Assembly: GCF_900167145.1 (NCBI RefSeq) | Contig: NZ_FUWG01000009.1 | Coordinates: forward strand, 1 to 64,000 | Length of the DNA: 64,000 nucleotides | Origin: Treponema porcinum | GTDB taxonomy: Bacteria > Spirochaetota > Spirochaetia > Treponematales > Treponemataceae | Direction: 5' to 3' | Shown: positions 51,038 to 61,604 of the stretch, one piece after another | How the letters are laid out: the number at the start of each line of letters is the position of its first letter | Numbering within the stretch: the stretch's first letter is position 1 | The notes under the pieces: model-generated | The model's database searches: none | What the model was told of the DNA's origin: nothing | Seen by the model: only the letters and a program-made list of their open reading frames with translations | Position numbers and translations under genes: made by a program

Positions 51038-53455
51038 TTATTTGTTTGTCATATTGAATGAAAGGACGAACTGCCATTTGCTGTCCCAGACAACATCGCC
51101 GTCCTTTACGCGGAATTTGTTTGCAAAAAGCAGGTGGAGCGGAAACTGCGGAACAAGAAATCTGAGTCCCGGTCCGAAACTGAAATAGAAATCTTCAATA
51201 GACAAATCATTGAACATCTGCTCAGGCTCTTCCTTGACTGCAACTGCATCAAAAAATCCGTCAAGTCCGATGACACCTGTAAAAATCGGAATACGAAGCT
51301 CAATCCTGTTTGAAAGCATCGCCTTTCCGCGAACGTCATTGTAAATATCCGTCCATCCGCGTCCGTTAAACATACCGTCGATATACACTTTGCTTGACGA
51401 ACCGAACAGAGTTCCCGGAACAGGGAATATCGCAGAAAATCCTGTGTATGCAGCAAGAACAGCCTTAAAGTTCCAGTAACCGCCTGCAACAGGAATGTCA
51501 AACAGTTTCAGGTACGACTCAAGTTTTGTATCGGAACGGAGATAGAATTCGTGTTCAACGTCAGGAATAAGACCGTACCAGGCAAGCCTCTGATTTACAA
51601 ACCAGCCAGTAGAAGGATCGTAGTTTATGTCGCGGTCGTCCAGAGAAATTGACGCATAGATTGAATTTTTAAGTCCGAAACGTTCTGCATATTTATTAAC
51701 GCCCGAATCAATCGGAATGTACAGGTTCTGGTCATACAGGTTATCCGTAACGGTATTCGTCATACCGCCCACGACAGTAAGGATTGCAAAAGGCGGATTC
51801 CAGCGGTGACCTACAGAAGAACTTAAAGAGGCACCCCAGGACTCGTAGCCGTAGTAATAGTAATCGTCGTCAAGCGTTCCGGATGCAAGCCAGTTTGCAA
51901 GAAGCGCAGACGTATCAGAATGGAACAGGGAAAGCGACTCGCTGAACTGAATCGGCTTATTAAAAAGCCATGACTGACTGTAAGAAAAATCAACAGACTG
52001 GTCGCTGGTAGAAGCATTTACGCCGGCGGAAATAGTTTTTCCAAGTCCGCGAAGATTTGAATTCTGCCATTTGAAAAACAGAGAGATAGGAAAATCGTCA
52101 GGATCTTCAATGCCGGTAAACGTCATACCGAACTGAAGCGACGTAGTTGACTGCTCTTCAACCGTAATTACAAGGTCTACAAGGTTTGATTCCGAGCCGG
52201 AAACAGGTTCAGGAACGATGCTTGAAAAATACTGCGTATTGTACAGATTTCTCATTCCGGCCATAATTTTGTCGCGGGAAAATACATCGCCGGGCTTTAC
52301 CGGAAGCTCGCGCAGGATAACGTAATCCTTAGTTTTTGTATTTCCCTTTATAATAATGTTTTCAATATGCGCGCGCGAGCGTTCTACAATAGACAGCGAA
52401 TAGCCTATCGTGTGGCGCTCGGAATCTTTGTTTATCGCCGGATAAAATTCATTCGACATATAACCGTTTTCGTAATACAGATTAGTCAGATTGGAAAGAC
52501 CTTCCTGAAATTTTGTCTGGTTGAAAACGTCGCCGTTCTTCAATTTTATAAACGACATCAGTTTGTCGGTGGAGAAAATCTCGTTTCCAGAAATCGTAAG
52601 TCCGCTGAACGTATACTGCTCGCCTTCCTGAATGATGAACACGAGTGACATTTCCTCGCGTGCTTTTTTTTCATTGATTGACGATTCCTGAATTACATCT
52701 ACAATCCGCGCATCAGCATATCCGCGCGTCAGATAATAGGCAATTATAGTCTGTTTGTCAGTTTCAAGAGAAGCGCGCTGGAAAGCACCGTCGCGCATAA
52801 AGCCTTCTTCCTTTAGAGAGATTTTTCCTTTAAGCGTGCGCTCTGAAAAAACGGTGTTTCCGCTGAACTTTATTGACGTAATAACAGTACCAGAACCTTC
52901 TATAATGTGAAAAACAACTTTTACGCCGTCAGCATTTTCCTCTGCCGTATACGAAACGCGCACGTTGGAATAGCCCTTTTTGATGTAGAAATCGCGAAGC
53001 GCACGCTCGTCAAGAAGAATTGCCGAATCAAGAAAAACGTCGCCGGCTTTTGCAGTAACGTTGTCCTTAAGTTCGTTGTTGCGGATTTTTTTATTGCCTT
53101 TAAATTCAATTGACGAAATGACAGCGTGCTCCTTTACCGTGAACACAAGAATCATCTTGTCAGGACTTTTCGGATCGTGCTTTGCATACGGCTCGATATC
53201 TTCAAAATAACCAAGCGCATACAGGCGGTCAAGAATATCATTGTATAAAGAATCTTCAAACGGCTTTCCTATAAAACTGCCTGTAACACCGGAAACTTCA
53301 GATTTTTTTACGGAACGCAGTCCCTCAAAAGAAATCTGCGAGATTGTTTTTCCAATATACCAGTCTGAATTTTCCTGAGAAAAAGCAGAAACAGAACAGA
53401 ACGCACACGCAAGGAAAACACAAGCTATTTTCCTCCATTTGCCAAAAGAAAGCAT
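51038..53455 (-). CDS. bamA: Outer-membrane protein assembly factor BamA
   Basis: An 805-residue Omp85 protein. After the signal peptide (cleavage near AFSQE) come five POTRA domains (about 25-425; each with a GN-x-shape, e.g. IEFKGNKKIRNNELKD, IKFSGNTVFSERTLKG). The C-terminal beta-barrel (about 430-805) ends with a terminal FSFNM-type strand after KWQFVLSFN. It inserts outer-membrane proteins. The ATG at 53455 with AGAGGAG upstream is preferred to one 21 bp upstream that overlaps tamB. Confidence 0.95.
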   Translation of the reverse strand: MLSFGKWRKIACVFLACAFCSVSAFSQENSDWYIGKTISQISFEGLRSVKKSEVSGVTGSFIGKPFEDSLYNDILDRLYALGYFEDIEPYAKHDPKSPDKMILVFTVKEHAVISSIEFKGNKKIRNNELKDNVTAKAGDVFLDSAILLDERALRDFYIKKGYSNVRVSYTAEENADGVKVVFHIIEGSGTVITSIKFSGNTVFSERTLKGKISLKEEGFMRDGAFQRASLETDKQTIIAYYLTRGYADARIVDVIQESSINEKKAREEMSLVFIIQEGEQYTFSGLTISGNEIFSTDKLMSFIKLKNGDVFNQTKFQEGLSNLTNLYYENGYMSNEFYPAINKDSERHTIGYSLSIVERSRAHIENIIIKGNTKTKDYVILRELPVKPGDVFSRDKIMAGMRNLYNTQYFSSIVPEPVSGSESNLVDLVITVEEQSTTSLQFGMTFTGIEDPDDFPISLFFKWQNSNLRGLGKTISAGVNASTSDQSVDFSYSQSWLFNKPIQFSESLSLFHSDTSALLANWLASGTLDDDYYYYGYESWGASLSSSVGHRWNPPFAILTVVGGMTNTVTDNLYDQNLYIPIDSGVNKYAERFGLKNSIYASISLDDRDINYDPSTGWFVNQRLAWYGLIPDVEHEFYLRSDTKLESYLKLFDIPVAGGYWNFKAVLAAYTGFSAIFPVPGTLFGSSSKVYIDGMFNGRGWTDIYNDVRGKAMLSNRIELRIPIFTGVIGLDGFFDAVAVKEEPEQMFNDLSIEDFYFSFGPGLRFLVPQFPLHLLFANKFRVKDGDVVWDSKWQFVLSFNMTNK

Positions 53456-53472
53456 AAGAACTCCTCTATATA

Positions 53473-56400
53473 TCAAAAAGAAAACTTCCAGGAAAGTGTA
53501 ACAGACGTTGAACCGACAAGCCTGCTGTTCATAAGCGCATCAATATCAGGAGCCATATTCCATCTAATGTTAGCAAGCGGCGATTCCATTTCAAGACCGA
53601 TTTCCGGCTGAAAAACAAGACCGCCTGCAGTTGTTCTATCATCAACACGCGTTTCATCATAAGACCAATGCAGCAGCGCATCGGCATATAACGCACTTCC
53701 AAAGTATTTACCAATATAAACAGTCGAATTATCCAAATAGTTACCGATTTCCTGAGAATTCTTCCCGGAATCAGATTTACTTGAAGAAAGACTAAGCTTC
53801 AGTGCATTCTGCAGCACGGAAGTCCTGATTGATAATATATCAAAATTAAAGAAATCACGCAACTTGTTTTCTATATTACGCCCGACAGTTGACTGGATTG
53901 CGTAATCGCCAGTTGCAAGCAGAAATCCGCTGATATTGTCGGAATCACCCACTGCAATCTGTCCCAGCATCTGGCTTATCTCCGTTTCGGATTTTGCAGG
54001 GATAGAGGAAATCTGCGGATTAAGGTCGAACAGGTACTGGTTCACTGCAGAAAGAATAAGGCGGACATCGTTACCGTTCTCATCCTTTTCACGAGTTTCT
54101 GCCGTAAGCGTAACAAGCGGATTAAAGGTAGTATCATTTTTATTAAAACGCATTACACCGTTTTTCAGGTAGAAGTTCCGGCTAAGGTAGGCAATGTCGC
54201 CGGAACGAAGCGCAATCTCGCCGTCAATCTGCACGATTGATTCTTCCATATCATACTTGAACTTAAACTGCGAGTTAGGAGTAAAAACAGCGCGCAGAAG
54301 CGGATCAAAGCGGAAGATACAGTGCTGGAGCAGCGTTATATTCAGGTCGGAACGGACGTAGAATGAACGGTTTGAAGGCGCACTCGTCGTTGCAATCTGC
54401 TTTGTTTTTGCGCGGGCGTTCGTGTTTTTTACGAGAATGTCGCCGGAAACGTCAAGGTAGTGGTCGGCATATACAATATCAAGATTGACCGATGCATCGC
54501 CCTCAATTTCTGCAAGGCGGATATTAAAGTCTGCCGGAACAAAGCCCTTCTCCGGCGTGCGAACCTTTGCTTCCAGCCGGTCGAATGACCATCGGTCAAG
54601 ATAAACGACAGCACTTCCGAAAACAGGATAATTATTCTTTACAAGAGCCTTAAATTCCGGAACATCAAGCTGAGTGTGGTTCATTACCGCATGAATGCGC
54701 GGAACGGTAATATGCGAAGGAATAATTGTGGGAAGGGAAAAATCTACACCGTCAATTACAAATTTCCCGGTAAAATCAGGGTCTTTGCTGACGCCGCTGA
54801 TTTTTGCCGCACCTTTCAGGACGCCTTTATAAACTTTAAATTTTGGTACATCAATGTACGAATAAAGTTCCCCTATATCTGCGCGCACGTCATCAAGGGA
54901 AAGCGAAATAGCCCCAGAAGAAACAGAACCGTCCAGCCGGAAGAAAACCGGCTTTCCGTCTGCAATAGTAAACTGAATGTCGCCGTTATGCGCCGCAACG
55001 CCGGAAACTCCAATCTGCTCCGAAGTAAAAACTGCTGTAGTTTCCGCAGAATGAAGGACGGTAAGTTCAAACGGGAAAGGCTTTTTTATGAACGAACCGG
55101 TTACTTCTTTGCACTGCAATGTTGCCGCAAATTCAGCCGGCACAAAAGTTCCCGGCGAAACATACGTTTCCGAAACAGAAAGTTCAAGCGGTGCGTGTAC
55201 AGTATTTTTCATCACGACAGTATCAAGAACGGCGGATGCTTTTCCGGAAAACGTTGAAAGATCGAATGAAGCAGAAATCCCGGTAAAAGAAAGCTTGTTG
55301 TAGGAAAGACGCGCATTCTCCATCGCAAGCATTTTTTCTTCAACATACGCACTTCCGGCGGCAGAAACTGATTTTCCGCCTTTTGTAAAGCCCAGCGAAT
55401 CAACGTTAATTCCGATATACGGATTATCAATCGTTCCCGTTGCAATGACTGTTGCCGTAAGTGCATTTTTTTCGTTCACCTCGAAAGTAAAGCGGTTCAG
55501 GTCAAAATTTTTAAGGACTGCCTGAGAGTTTACGTACATCGAATGTTTTACAAAATCACCGGAAAAAGAATCGCGCATAGGATTTGAAACGTCAACTGAA
55601 ATGGAAACAGTTTCCGTTTCAGTCTTGTCATTCGCCTCAAACAAGAAACTTGCAGAATCAAATATACCGTCATTTACATTCCATAAAAGCTGGCTTTTTC
55701 CTTTTAGAGAAGAATATGAATCCGTGTATTCAATCTGATTAAGAAACGCACCGTACTTAGAAACAGTCGCAGAAGAAACAGTTAGTTTTGGAGAAAACGC
55801 ATATTTTCCGCCTGCTTCCTGCGCAAAAATCCTGCTTATCATCAAATTAAGACCGTCTTCTTTTGTGTAAGAAAATCCTGTATCAACGGAAAGTGCAAGA
55901 ATTGACTTAGGGAATGCGATCGGAAATTCATCCATACAGAATGCACCATCGTAACGTTCCCGACCCGACATATGCATATCGAAAGCAACGCCGTAATCAC
56001 CTGTTATGCTGACCGAATTTTTACGGATGCTTCCTGAAAAATGATACGGAACCGAACCAAACTGAGCTTCAAGAAGTGCGAACGCTTCCTGCGCTTCAGG
56101 GATTTTTTCTATAAGACCGGAAAACTGCGCCATCTGTCCGCCGCTGATTACATTAAGCTGACTGACCTGCACAGACGAGTCGTTTCCGTCAAGAGAAAGG
56201 TAGACAAACTGATTGTCCTTTTTTGTATTTGCAACGACTATATAAGGAACGTTATAGGAAAAAGTTTTCAAATCGGAAGAAAAGTACGCTTCGCTGTTAA
56301 AAGCAAACGGCGAAAGAAACGCAAAAGCCGACTTCGACCTGTTTTTTCCAAAGAAAGAGGCAGCCTGCGCAACGCTGTCCAGATACATTCCGTTCACCGT

Positions 56401-57888
56401 CATATTTGCCTGAAGATATTTTGTGTCGGTGATGAAACTGCCGTCTATTTTTACGGATGCAGGCTCAGCCGTATCGTAGTGGGAATAGTCAGAAAGTTCG
56501 AAAGCAAAATCAACGGAATCATTTACAGGAAGAACAGTAAGCTGAAGTGCCGTAAACGCCTTTTCGTCAAGAAGCAGCTGAGGCGCAAAACAGACAAAGC
56601 CGTTTTCAAGAGGGTCAAAATACAGTTCCGTAGAAATAACGCCGCCGTTTGAAAGCGTGTAGTTATAAATCTGCGCCGCTCCGGAAAACGAACGGTTCTT
56701 TATTGAAAAATCGCCTGAAAGCGAGGCGTTGAGCGCCTTTCCTTCTGCCTCAAGCGAACGGACGGAAAAATTATCGGAATCACCCTCAACGTAAAACGAA
56801 ACGGCAAGTCCTCCGTCGACAAGCTGTTTTGAAACGGATACTTCACCGCCGGAACTATAGCGCACTTCTCCAGTGCGTAAATTATATTCCGCGGCGGCTT
56901 GAATTCCAACGGAAAGTGCGCGGAGTTTTTTCATAAGGGCGGTGTCGCGTTTTACGGAGAATACGTTTCCCGGATTAAGGTTCTGCGTTTTCACCTCAAG
57001 ACGCGCGTCTGCCGTATCAAAATTATACGAACCGATAATAAAGAACGGATAGGCATTCTGAATAGTCCTTATTTCCATCACCCTGTCATCATAACTTACG
57101 CGAAGGTTCAGGCGGTTAAAGCGGTAGTTTCCGTCCGTTAAGTCGGAAAAACGGATATTCAGGAGGCTGCCGTCAAACTCTTCTGCCAGAGAGCCGTCCA
57201 CCGAAAAAGAAGCGGACAGCGTACGGCGCGTATCATCGTTTGAAAGAAGCGCAGAGCCGGAAGTTTTTACCAAAAGGCTGTGCGTTTCTTGAGAAAGGCT
57301 GAGCGTAAGCCGCTTGAGGAATATATCTGCAATCTGCCTTCCGGCGGAATACTGGACGTGAACGTTTTTTATAAAAACATCAAACGGCACGGACGAAATT
57401 ATTTTCTCAAAATCAATGACGGAAGCTTTACCACCGCTTTCTTCACTGCCCTCTCCTCCGTTTTCCAGAGGCGTTTTTTCAGTTTTCCGCCGTTTTTCCG
57501 CAAAAAAAGCTTTCGTTTCTTCCGTTACGTCAAGGACAACGCCATCCACAGTTAAATCTTTAAGCGCGCCTTTTACATCTCCGGAAAGCAGCCTGAAAAA
57601 CGAATAGCGCAGGACAGTCCGCCTTATCTCCAAAATCCTGTTTTCCCCGGAAGCATCCCTGATTTCAATTCCCTTTATGTGAATTCCTGAAAAAACTGAC
57701 GGCGACAAAGACGAATAGGAAACGGAAATTCCATAAGAAGTTTCAAGCTGACGGCAGAAAGACTGTATATACCTGTCAAGAACAGAAGCCGTCTGCCTGT
57801 ACACAGGATGAATGACAAGTACAGACACAAGAATGAGGACAAAAAATACAGAAAGCCCAAACAGTTCTTTTAAAGACAGTTTTTTCAT
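53473..57888 (-). CDS. tamB: TamB-like translocation/assembly module protein (DUF490)
   Basis: A 1471-residue protein with one N-terminal transmembrane anchor (about residues 10-32), then a very long repeated beta-structure ending in the DUF490/TamB domain (about 1100-1471, with ALRSGDIAYLSRNFYLKNG and FNPLVTLTAETRE). These bridge-like proteins carry lipids or help barrel assembly between the two membranes. It lies directly upstream of bamA, suggesting a shared envelope-assembly operon. Confidence 0.92.
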   Translation of the reverse strand: MKKLSLKELFGLSVFFVLILVSVLVIHPVYRQTASVLDRYIQSFCRQLETSYGISVSYSSLSPSVFSGIHIKGIEIRDASGENRILEIRRTVLRYSFFRLLSGDVKGALKDLTVDGVVLDVTEETKAFFAEKRRKTEKTPLENGGEGSEESGGKASVIDFEKIISSVPFDVFIKNVHVQYSAGRQIADIFLKRLTLSLSQETHSLLVKTSGSALLSNDDTRRTLSASFSVDGSLAEEFDGSLLNIRFSDLTDGNYRFNRLNLRVSYDDRVMEIRTIQNAYPFFIIGSYNFDTADARLEVKTQNLNPGNVFSVKRDTALMKKLRALSVGIQAAAEYNLRTGEVRYSSGGEVSVSKQLVDGGLAVSFYVEGDSDNFSVRSLEAEGKALNASLSGDFSIKNRSFSGAAQIYNYTLSNGGVISTELYFDPLENGFVCFAPQLLLDEKAFTALQLTVLPVNDSVDFAFELSDYSHYDTAEPASVKIDGSFITDTKYLQANMTVNGMYLDSVAQAASFFGKNRSKSAFAFLSPFAFNSEAYFSSDLKTFSYNVPYIVVANTKKDNQFVYLSLDGNDSSVQVSQLNVISGGQMAQFSGLIEKIPEAQEAFALLEAQFGSVPYHFSGSIRKNSVSITGDYGVAFDMHMSGRERYDGAFCMDEFPIAFPKSILALSVDTGFSYTKEDGLNLMISRIFAQEAGGKYAFSPKLTVSSATVSKYGAFLNQIEYTDSYSSLKGKSQLLWNVNDGIFDSASFLFEANDKTETETVSISVDVSNPMRDSFSGDFVKHSMYVNSQAVLKNFDLNRFTFEVNEKNALTATVIATGTIDNPYIGINVDSLGFTKGGKSVSAAGSAYVEEKMLAMENARLSYNKLSFTGISASFDLSTFSGKASAVLDTVVMKNTVHAPLELSVSETYVSPGTFVPAEFAATLQCKEVTGSFIKKPFPFELTVLHSAETTAVFTSEQIGVSGVAAHNGDIQFTIADGKPVFFRLDGSVSSGAISLSLDDVRADIGELYSYIDVPKFKVYKGVLKGAAKISGVSKDPDFTGKFVIDGVDFSLPTIIPSHITVPRIHAVMNHTQLDVPEFKALVKNNYPVFGSAVVYLDRWSFDRLEAKVRTPEKGFVPADFNIRLAEIEGDASVNLDIVYADHYLDVSGDILVKNTNARAKTKQIATTSAPSNRSFYVRSDLNITLLQHCIFRFDPLLRAVFTPNSQFKFKYDMEESIVQIDGEIALRSGDIAYLSRNFYLKNGVMRFNKNDTTFNPLVTLTAETREKDENGNDVRLILSAVNQYLFDLNPQISSIPAKSETEISQMLGQIAVGDSDNISGFLLATGDYAIQSTVGRNIENKLRDFFNFDILSIRTSVLQNALKLSLSSSKSDSGKNSQEIGNYLDNSTVYIGKYFGSALYADALLHWSYDETRVDDRTTAGGLVFQPEIGLEMESPLANIRWNMAPDIDALMNSRLVGSTSVTLSWKFSF

Positions 57889-57978
57889 TTATAAACGGCA
57901 GTTCTCTTTACAAAAGCGGTAAAAAACAGCAACAATGCAATACTATCAAATAAATCGGAATTTTTACAGGTAAAAATA

Positions 57979-58608
57979 ATGATTATTAACAATTATATAG
58001 TATTTGAAGGAATTGACGGAGCAGGAACGACGACTCAGATAAAACTTCTTGCAGAGCGGTTTCCAAAAGAGAATGTTTTTACTACGGCAGAACCGACAGG
58101 GAGCGAAACCGGGAAATTCCTTCGCAGAATGCTGAAAGGCGAATTTTCCGTGGACGAACGAACTGCATCCTACCTGTTTGCCGCTGACCGCTGCGAACAC
58201 ATTTACGGAAAGTGCGGAATAATCGAACAGACGCAGAACGGAAAAACAGTGTTGAGCGACCGCTACTTTTTTTCAAGCCTGGCCTATCAGTCCGTAACCT
58301 GCGGAAAAGAATTGCCGGAACTTTTAAACAGTCCTTTTCCGCTTCCAGAACTGCTGTTTTATTTTAAAATCGACCCGGAAAAGTCGCTGAAAAGAGTTCT
58401 TTCACGTGGCGGAAATATTGAAATCTATGAAAAACTTGATTTCCAGAAAAAAACGGCAGAAGCCTATGACGAAGTGATAAAACTCTACGACGGAACGGAA
58501 AAAGGACGCGGAATGACCGTAATTACGGTGGATGCAGAAAAATCAATCGAAGAAATTGCAGAATTTATATGGAATTGCGTCAAAAATCTGCCGATACATA
58601 AAGCGTGA
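57979..58608 (+). CDS. tmk: Thymidylate kinase-like protein with altered P-loop
   Basis: A 209-residue dTMP kinase. The P-loop region reads FEGIDGAGTTTQIKLL, where the usual GAGKTTQ lysine is Thr. The DRY-type motif SDRYFFSSLAYQ near residue 95 and the TAEPTGSETGKFLRR segment fit the family. It makes dTDP for DNA synthesis; the P-loop change may be a spirochaetal variant. GTGA overlap couples it to the next gene. Confidence 0.85.
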   Translation: MIINNYIVFEGIDGAGTTTQIKLLAERFPKENVFTTAEPTGSETGKFLRRMLKGEFSVDERTASYLFAADRCEHIYGKCGIIEQTQNGKTVLSDRYFFSSLAYQSVTCGKELPELLNSPFPLPELLFYFKIDPEKSLKRVLSRGGNIEIYEKLDFQKKTAEAYDEVIKLYDGTEKGRGMTVITVDAEKSIEEIAEFIWNCVKNLPIHKA

Positions 58609-59234
58609 AAAAACGCAGGTTTCATTTTTTTATATTAACAGTTTCTCTGATCATTCTTTCCGCCGTCAATATGCAGCCGGCAAATGCTTATATGGTAAAA
58701 TACAAGGAAGACTGGTACAGGCTTTATCATATCCACTATCAGCAGTATCCTGACGACTGCATTGAAAACATTTACTGGCTTGAAAAAGCCGCGCAGGCTG
58801 ACTTTGCAAATCCTTTGTATGCAAACGCAAAAATCACAACCGAAAAGGAATGGGAAAAATACCGTTACCTGTTCCAGATGCACATAAACCTTAAGTTAAT
58901 AGAACAGCATCTGCGGCTCGGACGAACTTACGACAAAAAAACAGCATATTTTTACGATGCGCCCTGGAAAGACGAATATTTACGAAATCTTGAAAAAACG
59001 CTCTCCTGCTACAACGCAGGACTTTACTACTGGCAGGAAGCACAGCTGTGGGCGGAAAAGGCAAACGTAAAGGACTTTACATTTCTTTTCATAACTGACG
59101 TTCAGAACTGGGAAGACGAGCGCGAGCGAATTAAAACAGGCGAACTTGACTACGGAAAAATGCTTTCCCGTGAAATAAAACGCGTAGAAGAAGTACGAGA
59201 TACGTTCCTTGCAATGGAATCGAAAAGATACTAG
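58605..59234 (+). CDS. Exported protein of unknown function
   Basis: A 209-residue protein with a GTG start overlapping the tmk stop and a signal peptide ending near MQPANAY. The mature part is rich in Trp, Tyr and charged residues (WYRLYHIHYQQYPDD, YYWQEAQLWAEKAN) and probably helical. Placement after tmk is likely conserved in treponemes. I do not recognise the domain. Confidence 0.75.
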   Translation: MKKRRFHFFILTVSLIILSAVNMQPANAYMVKYKEDWYRLYHIHYQQYPDDCIENIYWLEKAAQADFANPLYANAKITTEKEWEKYRYLFQMHINLKLIEQHLRLGRTYDKKTAYFYDAPWKDEYLRNLEKTLSCYNAGLYYWQEAQLWAEKANVKDFTFLFITDVQNWEDERERIKTGELDYGKMLSREIKRVEEVRDTFLAMESKRY

Positions 59235-59245
59235 AATACGTTGCT

Positions 59246-60364
59246 ATGGAAAATTACAGCAACTTCAACATAACATACCCGTCCGTTCATCCGGGAACTG
59301 ATGTAACACAGATAGAATTCCACACAGAAACGCCGGATTTGCGGCAGTTTTTCCTCCCCGAAGAAAACAATCCGCAGAAGCGCTGTTTTGTTACGGATGC
59401 AACTGTCGCTACCCTGCCATATATGCAGACTTTTGTTTCTCAGTTTGATGACGGAAGATGCGGCAGTGACCTTCTGATTATTCTTGGCTCTGGCGAGCCG
59501 TACAAGACAATAGAAAGCGTCCTTTCCATTGTAGAAACAGCGCTGGAGAACGGTTTTTCACGTAACGACCTGTTCGTAGGAATAGGCGGAGGCGTCATCT
59601 GCGACCTTACGGGATTTGCCGCATCGCTTTACAAGCGCGGAGCTGCCGTTCAGTTTGTTCCGACAACGCTGCTTTCTATGGTAGATGCGTCTATCGGCGG
59701 AAAAACAGGCTGTGATTTCAAAAGCTATAAAAATATGATAGGAAGTTTTTTTCCTGCTCAGAAAATCTGTTATTTTCCGGAATTCATTTCCACACTTTCA
59801 GAAGCGCAGTTCCGCTCAGGACTTGCAGAAGCCTTTAAGACAGCTCTTTTGTACGATGCAGAACTGTATGATATGTTCCGCACAAAATCAAGCCAGATTT
59901 TAAGCCGCGAACCTGAAACAATCTGCACAATCATACAGAAATGTTCAAAGGCAAAAGCTGAAGTTGTGGAAAAAGATTTTACCGAAAAAAACATACGAAA
60001 ACACCTGAATCTGGGACATACGTTCGGTCACGCGCTGGAAACTCTTGCAGGACTCGGAACTGTAACGCACGGAGATGCAGTCGCCTGGGGAATCGGACGG
60101 GCTGTTTCCCTGAGTGCAAAACTCGACTTCTGCAAAGAATCCTATAAAGATGAAGTCCTGCACATTCTTTCCCTTTACGGCTGGGACATAAATCCTGTTC
60201 CTAAAATCGCATCCGGCGGCGGAATCAGCGAGCGCCTTATACAGATTATGCACAAGGACAAGAAAAATAAATCAGACAAAATCAGCATTGTCCTTCAGAG
60301 GGGACTTACCGATACGTTTACGCAGGAAGTTGAAGACGGCGACATTTTACCCATACTGAGATAA
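59246..60364 (+). CDS. aroB: 3-dehydroquinate synthase
   Basis: A 372-residue enzyme of the shikimate pathway. The NAD-binding GIGGGVICDLTGFAASLYKRG near residue 112, PTTLLSMVDASIGGKTG near 140, and metal-binding His in LNLGHTFGHALE near 255 mark AroB. It uses NAD and a divalent metal. It is followed by one base and the cysteine desulfurase gene. Confidence 0.93.
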   Translation: MENYSNFNITYPSVHPGTDVTQIEFHTETPDLRQFFLPEENNPQKRCFVTDATVATLPYMQTFVSQFDDGRCGSDLLIILGSGEPYKTIESVLSIVETALENGFSRNDLFVGIGGGVICDLTGFAASLYKRGAAVQFVPTTLLSMVDASIGGKTGCDFKSYKNMIGSFFPAQKICYFPEFISTLSEAQFRSGLAEAFKTALLYDAELYDMFRTKSSQILSREPETICTIIQKCSKAKAEVVEKDFTEKNIRKHLNLGHTFGHALETLAGLGTVTHGDAVAWGIGRAVSLSAKLDFCKESYKDEVLHILSLYGWDINPVPKIASGGGISERLIQIMHKDKKNKSDKISIVLQRGLTDTFTQEVEDGDILPILR

Positions 60365-60365
60365 T

Positions 60366-61544
60366 ATGACAGACATTCAGACAAACCATTACTTTGACTG
60401 GGCATCAACAAGTCCGGCTGATAAAACAATTCTTCAGGAAGCACTTGATGAAACGGTGGCAGTCTGGGGAAATCCATCGAGCATTCACGCAGCAGGAAAA
60501 GAAGCGCGCGAACTTTTGGAACAGGCGCGCAAACGCTGTGCAGATGTGCTTGGTGTAAAAGCCGAAAAACTGTATTTTACTTCCGGCGGAACAGAAAGTG
60601 ACCATATTCCGCTCCTTTCCGTGCTGAACCGTCCGCAGAAAGGAACTGTTCTCATAAGTTCAATAGAACATTCTGCAATCCGCGAAATGGCTCTTGAAAT
60701 GAAAAAATGTGGAATGGAAGTAATTTCAATTCCTTCTGACAAAGACGGAATAATTACGCCGGAAGCAGTCGTAAAAAGCCTTACGCCGGAAACAGTAATC
60801 GTATGCGTTATGGCAGTAAACAACGAAACAGGCGCAATCCAGCCAGTCTATGAAATTGCAGACGCAATCACCAGTGCAACCGCCGGAAAACGCCGCCCAA
60901 AATTCCACGTTGACTGCGTACAGGCGGCAGGAAAAATACCGTTTGACCTTTCCTGTGCCGGAATTGACAGCGCGGCTTTTAGTGCGCATAAAATCTGCGG
61001 GCCGCGCGGAATCGGGCTTTTGTATATGAAAGATGCGGTAGAGCCGTTTTTAAAAGGCGGCGGTCAGGAAAAAGGAATGCGAAGCGGAACGGAAAACGTA
61101 TTTGGAGCGCTTGCGTTTGCAAAATGCCTTGAAAAATACTATATCAATAAAAAAAATGAAGGACAGCTTGAGCATTTCAACAGGCAGAAAGAAATTACGC
61201 AGGATTTTGTAAAGAAACTTGCAGGAATAAGCGGCTGTACAATAATTCCAGAAGCGCGCATTGAAGAACCCGGCAAGTATTCTCCGTGGGTAGTTCAGGC
61301 GGCGTTCAAAAACATTCCGGGACAAGTAATGTTGCGCGCGCTTGATTCCGAAGGTTTTTACATTTCTACAGGAAGCGCCTGCTCTGCGCGCAAGAACAAA
61401 CGCCCCATTCTTGATGCAATGCACATAACGCCGCAGATAAGCGAAACGGCGGTACGGTTCAGTTTTGGTCCGCTTACTACAAAAACTGCGGTTGACGAAC
61501 TTTTTGACAAAGTAAGTGAAATTGCAGGACGTTTTAATAATTGA
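60366..61544 (+). CDS. Cysteine desulfurase (NifS/IscS family)
   Basis: A 392-residue PLP enzyme that takes sulfur from cysteine for Fe-S clusters and tRNA thiolation. The PLP lysine lies in FSAHKICGPRGIG near residue 205 and the sulfur-carrying Cys in STGSACSARKNK near 340. The N-terminal FDWASTSPADKTILQ and GGTESDH motifs are present. Co-transcribed with aroB. Confidence 0.92.
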   Translation: MTDIQTNHYFDWASTSPADKTILQEALDETVAVWGNPSSIHAAGKEARELLEQARKRCADVLGVKAEKLYFTSGGTESDHIPLLSVLNRPQKGTVLISSIEHSAIREMALEMKKCGMEVISIPSDKDGIITPEAVVKSLTPETVIVCVMAVNNETGAIQPVYEIADAITSATAGKRRPKFHVDCVQAAGKIPFDLSCAGIDSAAFSAHKICGPRGIGLLYMKDAVEPFLKGGGQEKGMRSGTENVFGALAFAKCLEKYYINKKNEGQLEHFNRQKEITQDFVKKLAGISGCTIIPEARIEEPGKYSPWVVQAAFKNIPGQVMLRALDSEGFYISTGSACSARKNKRPILDAMHITPQISETAVRFSFGPLTTKTAVDELFDKVSEIAGRFNN

Positions 61545-61569
61545 CAACAGACAGTAAAAAATGTTAGTT
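61541..61569 (+). promoter_or_regulatory. Possible promoter for the PUR-domain gene
   Basis: TTGACA overlaps the desulfurase stop and is followed after 17 bp by TTAGTT, a partial -10 match, about 35 bp before the ATG. Confidence 0.45.
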
Positions 61570-61604
61570 TTACTGCAAACACATTTCAAAGGAAGGCAAA
61601 TACT

